A stretch of 64,000 nt of DNA from Solilutibacter tolerans (lineage in GTDB: Bacteria > Pseudomonadota > Gammaproteobacteria > Xanthomonadales > Xanthomonadaceae): NCBI RefSeq assembly GCF_900155935.1, contig NZ_FTLW01000002.1, positions 248,001 through 312,000 on the forward strand. The letters run 5' to 3'. Below, piece by piece: positions 58,232-64,000 of the stretch. The notes under the pieces are model-generated. The model did not search any database and was not told the origin of the DNA. It saw nothing but the letters and a program-made list of their open reading frames with translations. Every line of letters starts with the position of its first letter. The first letter of the stretch is position 1. Made by a program: the position numbers and the translations under genes.

Positions 58232-59341
58232 ATGCCTACGTCCTTTCGCCAACACCTGCGCGGTTTGCTGCGCCCGCTGAATCTCGCGGGCCTGTTCACG
58301 TGGGCGGCCGTGGCTTTTACCTTGCAGTACGGTCCACCGGAGGCGCTTGGCCTGCGCTGGGCCATGGCGCTCGTTTTCCTGTTCGCTTTTTTCGGCGAAG
58401 ATTTTGTCCCCCGCGACTCGGCCTTGCGCCTGTTGCTGTTGATCATGCAGGCCGCGTCGGCACTAGGTTTGATCTGGCTGTCTGCCGCCAGCGGTGTTGC
58501 ACCCGTGTTGCTGGTAATGCTGGTCGCAGGCCTTGCGACGTGCTGGCCGATGCGCTGGGTCGTCGTCGTCGCACTGACACTCAATCTTGCGATGTACCTG
58601 ATCCTGCGCGCCAAGGATCATGACCAAGCCCTGATGATGGTACTGATCTACGTGGGCTTCCAGATGTTCGCCGGCATCACCGTGCAGGCATCACGTCGCG
58701 CCGAAGAAGCTCGCGATCGACTGGCACGTGTCAATGCAGACTTGCTTGCCACTCGCAGCCTGCTGGCCGATGCCAGTCGCGATGCCGAACGCATGCGCGT
58801 CGCTCGCGAACTACACGATGTGCTTGGCCACAAACTGACCGCCTTGCGCATCAACCTGCGCTCTCTCGCGGGCGAGCCTGGTATCTCTGGTCGCCTGAAG
58901 TTGTGCGACCAGTTGTCGGCCGAATTACTCGATGATGTGCGCGGCGTGGTGCACACGTTGCGCGATGCCGACGGACTCGACATCGCCACCTCCTTGCAAG
59001 CGCTGGCTGCACCATTTCCTGCCACGCGCCTTGACCTGCACATGGCACCAGCCGTGCGCATCAGCGATCCGTCTCTGGCAGAAACCGTGCTTCGCATCGT
59101 GCAGGAAGCCCTGACCAACACGGCGCGGCACAGTGCTGCAAAGATCTTGCGGGTTGATATGTCGATGCAAGCAAACCGTTTGCACATCGCGCTCCAGGAT
59201 GACGGCAAATTGCGTGGCGCACTGCGCGAAGGAAATGGCCTAACCGGCATGCGCGAGCGCATTGAAGAGCGCAGCGGAAGCCTGTCGCTAACACGTGGCC
59301 CGCACGGCGGCCTGCGCCTCGACGTGATGTTGCCTGCATGA
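58232..59341 (+). CDS. DesK/NarX-type sensor histidine kinase
   Basis: 369 residues from the ATG at 58232 (58190 is possible; neither has a clear ribosome site). Five or six N-terminal transmembrane helices without a large sensor domain are followed by a HisKA_3 dimerisation helix with the phospho-acceptor in VARELHDVLGHKLTALRINL, and a HATPase_c domain (VQEALTNTARHSAAK N-box, DDGKLRGALREGNGLTGMRER G-boxes). It belongs to the NarL-partner kinase class. Its stop overlaps the response-regulator ATG by 4 bp. The stimulus is unknown; a membrane state is possible given the DesK-like topology. Confidence 0.87.
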   Translation: MPTSFRQHLRGLLRPLNLAGLFTWAAVAFTLQYGPPEALGLRWAMALVFLFAFFGEDFVPRDSALRLLLLIMQAASALGLIWLSAASGVAPVLLVMLVAGLATCWPMRWVVVVALTLNLAMYLILRAKDHDQALMMVLIYVGFQMFAGITVQASRRAEEARDRLARVNADLLATRSLLADASRDAERMRVARELHDVLGHKLTALRINLRSLAGEPGISGRLKLCDQLSAELLDDVRGVVHTLRDADGLDIATSLQALAAPFPATRLDLHMAPAVRISDPSLAETVLRIVQEALTNTARHSAAKILRVDMSMQANRLHIALQDDGKLRGALREGNGLTGMRERIEERSGSLSLTRGPHGGLRLDVMLPA

Positions 59342-59976
59342 GTGCGACGCCCCTCTCCATAGCATTGGTCGACGACCAAGCCCTGGTGCGCGCAGGTTTG
59401 GTCGCGCTGCTGGAGCGCCAAGGTATCCAAGTCGCGTTCGAGGCTGAGAGTGGCGAAGAGTTGATCCAACACCTCGCCCGACAGCCGGTCGACCTCATCC
59501 TTTCCGACATCCGCATGCCCGGCATGGATGGCATCGCAGCGCTGCGCATGCTGCGAGCAAGCGGCAATGCCACGCCTTGCGTCTTCCTCACCACGTTTGA
59601 TGACAGCGAATTACTACTCGCGGCCTGTGATGCTGGCGCACAAGGGTTTTTGCTCAAGGATGCCGCGCCGGAAGACCTGCAAGACGCCATCGTTCGCGCC
59701 GCCTCCGGCGAGTCGCTCTTGCAGCCCGTGAGCACCGCTCCGGTGCGGGCGCGGTATCGCTACCACGCAGAGGATGCCCCCCTTGCACTTTTCAGCCAGC
59801 GTGAAGTCGCCGTCCTGCGCCTGATGGCAGGCGGCTACAGCAACAAAGAAATCGCGCGCAGCCTGTTCCTGGCCGAGGGCACGGTGAAAAACTACGTTTC
59901 GGCGATCCTGGAAAAACTCGATACGCGAGACCGCACCCGCGCCGTCTTGAAGGCGATCACCTTGCGGATCATCTGA
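59338..59976 (+). CDS. NarL/LuxR-type response regulator
   Basis: 212 residues. The receiver domain has D12/D13, phospho-acceptor D57 (LILSDIRMPGMDG), T/S in FLTTFDD and K in LLKDAAPEDL. The C-terminal LuxR HTH (~145-205) has SQREVAVLRLMAGGYSNKEI and GTVKNYVSAILEKL. It is the partner of the overlapping kinase gene. Targets are unknown; the adjacent DUF389 gene is a candidate. Confidence 0.9.
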   Translation: MSATPLSIALVDDQALVRAGLVALLERQGIQVAFEAESGEELIQHLARQPVDLILSDIRMPGMDGIAALRMLRASGNATPCVFLTTFDDSELLLAACDAGAQGFLLKDAAPEDLQDAIVRAASGESLLQPVSTAPVRARYRYHAEDAPLALFSQREVAVLRLMAGGYSNKEIARSLFLAEGTVKNYVSAILEKLDTRDRTRAVLKAITLRII

Positions 59977-60017
59977 CCATTGCTGCTTCTTGACGCCAGT
60001 CGCATTACCCTGCGCGG

Positions 60018-61616
60018 ATGAACCTGAACGACCTCCCGACCCCGCGCGCCTTCTGGCGTTGGCTGCGCCAATGGCGCAAGAACGAACTCGTTGACTCGAT
60101 CGACCGCGTCGCCGTGCTCAGCCACGTGGACGATGCCGGCGCACTGGGGCCGCGATTCGCCTTCATGACGCTGATGGCCTGCGGCATCGCGATGCTGGGG
60201 CTCTTGCAGAATTCAGCGGCCGTGATCATCGGCGCCATGCTGATCGCGCCGTTGATGGGGCCGATCATCGAGCTCGGCATGGGTCTGGCCACATTCGACT
60301 TCCGCACCGTACGTTCGGCGCTCAAAACGATAGGCGTCGGCATCGTGTTGGCCTTGGCGATGGCGATGATCATCGTCTGGCTGTCGCCACTCAAACAGGC
60401 GACGCCCGAGATCCTTGCGCGTACGCAGCCGACCTTCTTCGATTTGCTGGTCGCGGTGTTCTCCGGCCTTGCCGGTGCGTATGCCACCATCACGCAGAAA
60501 GGCGAGACCATCGTCGGTGTCGCCATCGCCACGGCGTTGATGCCGCCACTGGCAGTCGTGGCCTATGGCCTCGCGCTCGCGAACTGGAGCATCGTTGGCG
60601 GCGCGGGCTTGCTGCTGATGACCAACTTGCTGGCGATATCGCTCTCTGCAACGGTCGTTGCGCGCCTGTATGGCTTTGGCGGCAGCGATTCGCCCAAGCA
60701 AACCGCGTGGCAGGCCGGCCTCATCATCGGCACCTTCGTCCTGCTGTCGATTCCGCTGGGCTTGTCGCTGCGTCGGATCGCCCTGCAAACCCAGGCAGAA
60801 GTCAGCATTCGCGCTGCGCTGGATGCCGCGGCTGCCGAGTCTGGCGGGCGCGTATCGGCCTTGCGGGTGGATCCGGTCGGCAACGCCTTCACCGTGGACG
60901 CGGTGCTGATGACGCCCCGTTACGTCAATGGCCTGGATGAGCGCCTGAGCGAGATATTGACCCGCCAGCTCGATCGCAAGGTGGACGTGCAATTGCGTGA
61001 AGTGGTCACCGCCGACGACAAGAGCATCGCCAACCAACAGGCGACCTTGTCCGAACTCAGCCGCTCCATCGCGTCACTCAAACAGGCGGATGCACAGCGC
61101 GGCCAGGCCATGCAGAGCCAGCGCGAAGCCCGCTTGTCGGTGCTGGAGGCGCTGGTTTCGCGCATCGGCACACTGGAGCAACCCGCCAACGATGGGGTGA
61201 TGCGCCTGCGCCTCAACCCTGGCGTCATGTCGCTGGCGCAAGCGCGCGCGTTGGAAGGCGAGTTGGCAGGTGTGGTCGGCGAATCCGCACCGCCGCCGCG
61301 CGTATTGCCGCCGCTGCAAACCCTGCCGCCCGTGCCGTGGGCGGTGGATGCCGACGGCAAGTTGCAGCCAGGGCCTTCTTCGACCTTGGCCACCCAGCTC
61401 TGGGCGATGCAGCGCTGGCAGGCAAACGGGATCGAGGTGGTCGGCATTGCCCAGGACGAAGACGCCGCCATCCAGCGCGCACGCGACGTGTCGGAGTTGG
61501 CGCGCGCCGAAGGTGTCCTGGTGACTACCGCGCGCGGTGCCAACGCCGATGATCGCCGCGCGCTTGCGGCCGATGCGCCCGCCAATGCGGTGTGGCTGCG
61601 TTTGCCCGGCAACTGA
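60018..61616 (+). CDS. DUF389 (TIGR00341) membrane protein
   Basis: 532 residues. The N-terminal half has about six transmembrane segments with the DUF389 core (ALGPRFAFMTLMACGIAMLG, AAVIIGAMLIAPLMGPII, TALMPPLAVVAYGLALANW). The C-terminal ~280 residues are soluble: a coiled-coil-like segment (SELSRSIASLKQADAQRGQA) and a Pro/Ala-rich alpha-beta part ending AVWLRLPGN. DUF389 proteins are uncharacterised; TIGR00341 is the bare membrane domain, so this tail is an extension. It starts 41 bp after the response-regulator gene. Confidence 0.85.
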   Translation: MNLNDLPTPRAFWRWLRQWRKNELVDSIDRVAVLSHVDDAGALGPRFAFMTLMACGIAMLGLLQNSAAVIIGAMLIAPLMGPIIELGMGLATFDFRTVRSALKTIGVGIVLALAMAMIIVWLSPLKQATPEILARTQPTFFDLLVAVFSGLAGAYATITQKGETIVGVAIATALMPPLAVVAYGLALANWSIVGGAGLLLMTNLLAISLSATVVARLYGFGGSDSPKQTAWQAGLIIGTFVLLSIPLGLSLRRIALQTQAEVSIRAALDAAAAESGGRVSALRVDPVGNAFTVDAVLMTPRYVNGLDERLSEILTRQLDRKVDVQLREVVTADDKSIANQQATLSELSRSIASLKQADAQRGQAMQSQREARLSVLEALVSRIGTLEQPANDGVMRLRLNPGVMSLAQARALEGELAGVVGESAPPPRVLPPLQTLPPVPWAVDADGKLQPGPSSTLATQLWAMQRWQANGIEVVGIAQDEDAAIQRARDVSELARAEGVLVTTARGANADDRRALAADAPANAVWLRLPGN

Positions 61617-61673
61617 GGTTTCGCCTTCGCGTCGAGCTGGGCGACAATGGCGAGATTCCACCGGAGCTTCGCC

Positions 61674-62702
61674 ATGCCGCCCGTCGACCAACCGATTTCG
61701 CTCACCCGCTATTTGATCGAGGAGCAGCGCGCCGGCCACGTCAGCGCCGACCTGCGTTTGCTGATCGAAGTCGTGGCCCGTGCCTGCAAGACCATCTCGG
61801 TTGCGGTCGGCAAGGGTGCGTTGGGCGGCGTGTTGGGCGATGCCGGCACCGGTAACGTGCAAGGCGAGGCGCAGAAGAAGCTCGATGTCATCGCCAACGA
61901 TGTGCTGCTGGAAGCGAATGCCTGGGGCGGCCATTTGGCGGGCCTTGCCTCCGAGGAAATGGAGCACAGCCAGCCGATCCCGGATGTCTACCCGCGCGGC
62001 AACTACCTGCTGCTGTTCGATCCCCTGGATGGCTCATCCAATATCGATGTGAACGTCTCGGTCGGCACCATCTTCTCGGTGCTGCGCTGCCCCGAAGGCG
62101 TGACCACGCCTGAAGACGCGCACTTCCTGCAGGCCGGTTGTGACCAGGTCGCTGCCGGCTATTGTGTGTACGGCCCCTCGACCACGCTGATCCTGACCGT
62201 CGGCCACGGCGTGCATCAGTTCACCCTGGATCGCGAACAAGGCAGCTTCGTACTGACCACGCGCAGCATGACCGTGCCCGAGGAAACCAAGGAATTCGCC
62301 ATCAACATGTCGAACAAGCGGCATTGGGAAGCGCCGATGCAGCAGTACGTCGATGACCTGTTGATCGGCAGGGAAGGCCCGCGCGGCAAGGACTTCAACA
62401 TGCGCTGGATCGCTTCGATGGTGGCAGACGTACATCGCATCCTCACCCGTGGCGGCGTCTTCATCTATCCATGGGACAAGAAAGACCCAGGCAAACCCGG
62501 GAAGCTTCGCCTGATGTACGAAGCCAACCCGATGAGCCTCTTGATCGAGCAGGCCGGCGGCGCCGCGACCAATGGCCGCATGCGCATCCTTGATATCACG
62601 CCCGACCAGCTGCATCAGCGCGTGCCGGTTTTCCTCGGCTCAAAGAAAGAGGTCGAAGCGGCGACCCGTTACCACCTGGAGCACGACGCCCTGCCTGGCT
62701 GA
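61674..62702 (+). CDS. fbp: class I fructose-1,6-bisphosphatase
   Basis: 342 residues from the ATG at 61674 (GGAG 9 nt upstream). The metal and phosphate site motif [20 protein letters not shown] is intact, and EEMEHSQ and the substrate segment [28 protein letters not shown] are present. It removes the 1-phosphate from fructose-1,6-bisphosphate in gluconeogenesis. A GACAAT at 61642 gives a 20-nt leader. A hairpin overlaps the stop codon. Confidence 0.95.
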   Translation: MPPVDQPISLTRYLIEEQRAGHVSADLRLLIEVVARACKTISVAVGKGALGGVLGDAGTGNVQGEAQKKLDVIANDVLLEANAWGGHLAGLASEEMEHSQPIPDVYPRGNYLLLFDPLDGSSNIDVNVSVGTIFSVLRCPEGVTTPEDAHFLQAGCDQVAAGYCVYGPSTTLILTVGHGVHQFTLDREQGSFVLTTRSMTVPEETKEFAINMSNKRHWEAPMQQYVDDLLIGREGPRGKDFNMRWIASMVADVHRILTRGGVFIYPWDKKDPGKPGKLRLMYEANPMSLLIEQAGGAATNGRMRILDITPDQLHQRVPVFLGSKKEVEAATRYHLEHDALPG

Positions 62703-62714
62703 ACGCGCAGCCAG
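62695..62714 (+). terminator. hairpin overlapping the fbp stop codon
   Basis: CTGGCTG-AACGCG-CAGCCAG forms a 7-bp stem followed by ATCGTCTTATG. The U tail is weak, so it may be only a partial terminator before the VpsR-like gene. Confidence 0.45.
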
Positions 62715-62730
62715 ATCGTCTTATGAAATT

Positions 62731-62770
62731 TGTGACTTAGTTCACATTTATGCGTTGTTCGTGTTATGTT
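62731..62770 (+). promoter_or_regulatory. consensus CRP/Clp site and promoter of the VpsR-like regulator
   Basis: TGTGA-CTTAGT-TCACA (62731-62746) is a perfect CRP-type palindrome, with ATTT/ATTT flanks like the E. coli consensus. TTCACA (62741-62746) and TATGTT (62765-62770) with an 18-bp spacer predict transcription start near 62777. The site would then be centred at about -39, a class II arrangement. In Xanthomonadaceae the cognate protein is Clp, which loses DNA binding when it binds c-di-GMP. Confidence 0.8.
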
Positions 62771-62803
62771 CAGGTTTCCTGAGACGATGCCTGGTGGTTC
62801 CGG

Positions 62804-64000
62804 ATGGCCCTGCCACCCCTCCCCGCCCAACGGACACTGCTTTTGCTGTCATCGCGTCTGCACGCTCAGATGCCCTTCGTACTGCGCCTTGGTAGCCTGG
62901 GCTGGCAGGTCCATCATTTCGCCGACCTGCCTTCGCTGAAATGCTTCCTGCATGACCGCGATGATCTTGTCGCCGCGGCGGGCTTGATCGACCTGCGCGA
63001 CCTGGGCTCTGAGGAAGCCGTGGCAGAACTGACGCCGGTCCTCTCGCATCCGCGTTTGGGATGCGTGGCCATGACCGATGCCCGCACGATCGCCGATGAC
63101 AGCATGCGTCAGCTGGTGCGCGATTGCTGCTTTGACTTCGTCACGTTGCCCTGCCCCGATGACGTCCTGGATACGGTTATCGGCCATGCATTTGGCTTGG
63201 CCTGGCTGGGTCGCGGCACGACTTACTTGCCCCATGACGATGCCGGCTTCGGCGGAATGGTTGGTGAAAGCCCCGAGATGCGCTCGCTGTTCCGGCTGCT
63301 GCGACTAACCGCATCCAACGATGCGCCGGTTTTCATCGCCGGGGAAACCGGCACCGGCAAAGAGCTGGCCGCAATGGCATTGCACGAGCACTCTGCCCGC
63401 GCCGGCAAACCATTCATCACCATCCATTGCGAAAGCAGTGCGCCAGGGGCCCTGCTATCGATGCTGGCCGGACACGAGCAACAACGCGGACGAATCGAAT
63501 CGGCGCATCGCGGAACGCTGTTCTTGGACGAGGCGGATCGCCTTCCTCTTGATAGCCAGGCCATGTTACTGGGCTTGCTTGAAACTGGCCGCTTGATGAA
63601 GCCAGGTGCCGAAGACGGCATCCCCGTCGATGTCCGCGTTATCTCGGCCAGCCATCACGACCTGGAAGCTGCCGTGGCGGAGGGACGCTTCCGCGCCGAT
63701 CTCTATCATCGTCTTAGCGTGCTTCGCTTGCAGCTGCCGGCGTTGCGCGAGCGCGGTGAGGACATCGAACACATCGCCCATCACGCACGGATGAAATATG
63801 CCAGCGAGTATGGGCGCCGGATCAAAGGTTTCAGCCCTTGCGCCCTGCGCCAGCTGCAAGCGCATGCTTGGCCAGGGAACGTCCGCGAGCTGCACAATCG
63901 CGTTCGTCAGGCCGTGATCAAGGCCGAAGGTCGTTACATCTCGGCCAGCGACCTGGGCCTCAACAACGAAGACGCCTTGCCCGCCCTGACTCTGGATGAA
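62804..64000 (+). CDS. VpsR-like AAA+ transcriptional regulator lacking the GAFTGA loop (3' end cut)
   Basis: 399 codons to the window edge, from the ATG at 62804. The N-terminal ~150 residues form a receiver-like domain without a clear phospho-Asp pocket (MALPPLPAQRTLLLLSSRLH at the start). The AAA+ domain has Walker A GETGTGKE (180-187), Walker B LFLDEAD (D242, E243) and the arginine-finger region RFRADLYHRLS. The GAFTGA loop that contacts sigma-54 is deleted: GHEQQRGRIESAHRGTLF runs straight to Walker B. VpsR of Vibrio cholerae, a c-di-GMP-binding activator of biofilm genes, shows the same loss and works with sigma-70. A C-terminal Fis-type HTH is expected beyond the edge. Confidence 0.85.
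   Translation, partial: MALPPLPAQRTLLLLSSRLHAQMPFVLRLGSLGWQVHHFADLPSLKCFLHDRDDLVAAAGLIDLRDLGSEEAVAELTPVLSHPRLGCVAMTDARTIADDSMRQLVRDCCFDFVTLPCPDDVLDTVIGHAFGLAWLGRGTTYLPHDDAGFGGMVGESPEMRSLFRLLRLTASNDAPVFIAGETGTGKELAAMALHEHSARAGKPFITIHCESSAPGALLSMLAGHEQQRGRIESAHRGTLFLDEADRLPLDSQAMLLGLLETGRLMKPGAEDGIPVDVRVISASHHDLEAAVAEGRFRADLYHRLSVLRLQLPALRERGEDIEHIAHHARMKYASEYGRRIKGFSPCALRQLQAHAWPGNVRELHNRVRQAVIKAEGRYISASDLGLNNEDALPALTLDE

Overview
The window is about 63% G+C by eye and reads as a chromosomal segment of a gammaproteobacterium of the Xanthomonadaceae/Rhodanobacteraceae (Lysobacterales) type; a denitrifying genus such as Thermomonas or Pseudoxanthomonas would fit. The clues are the mlaFEDCBA gene order, a Clp/CRP-type site, perfect Anr/FNR boxes, and protein families common in that order. 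No transposase, integrase, CRISPR array, rRNA or tRNA was seen. Genes are dense: no gene-free stretch exceeds 300 bases, and the two longest (19069-19356 and 37583-37850) are divergent promoter regions.

Layout. 1-6.6 kb: mostly minus-strand housekeeping genes (partial hotdog thioesterase, a tiny Arg-rich protein behind a 14-bp inverted repeat, a phospholipase D lipoprotein, YceI, SixA, a ParA-type ATPase), a divergent Ycf46-like AAA+ ATPase and a TPR-like exported protein. 6.7-19.1 kb: a four-gene minus-strand surface operon. It encodes a 1749-residue repeat protein ending in OmpA-like modules, a 1240-residue beta-barrel protein, a glycine-rich secreted protein and a smaller DUF11 protein. 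This is the least explained part of the window and the best candidate for an undescribed system. 19.4-28.3 kb: a fused indolepyruvate oxidoreductase, an SGNH hydrolase, two unrelated L,D-transpeptidases, an M61 peptidase and an I78 inhibitor.

28.3-40.7 kb: a partial denitrification region. It holds hemN, fnr, the quinol NO reductase norB, nnrS, a SirB2 protein and a cysteine-synthase-like PLP enzyme; then, across the convergent fabA-fabB pair, nirK (a lipoprotein with a C-terminal cytochrome c), nirV and a SCO protein. Five FNR-type boxes lie before hemN, norB, nnrS and nirK (two), so the encoded Fnr-family regulator probably co-ordinates nitrite to NO to N2O reduction under low oxygen. No N2O reductase is present here.

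40.7-64 kb: an MFS exporter, a DUF2239 protein with its own palindromic operator, folE, the complete mlaFEDCBA phospholipid-transport operon, rmuC (clearly lower G+C), a VIT-family transporter, rlmI, a yybP-ykoY-type Mn riboswitch before a TerC/Alx protein, a rhomboid, a GYF-AIM24 protein, a patatin lipoprotein, two small lipoproteins, phhA, a two-component pair, DUF389, fbp, and finally a truncated VpsR-like AAA+ regulator that lacks the GAFTGA loop and sits behind a consensus Clp/CRP site. Several genes show a -10-like hexamer 6-7 nt before the ATG, suggesting leaderless transcripts.
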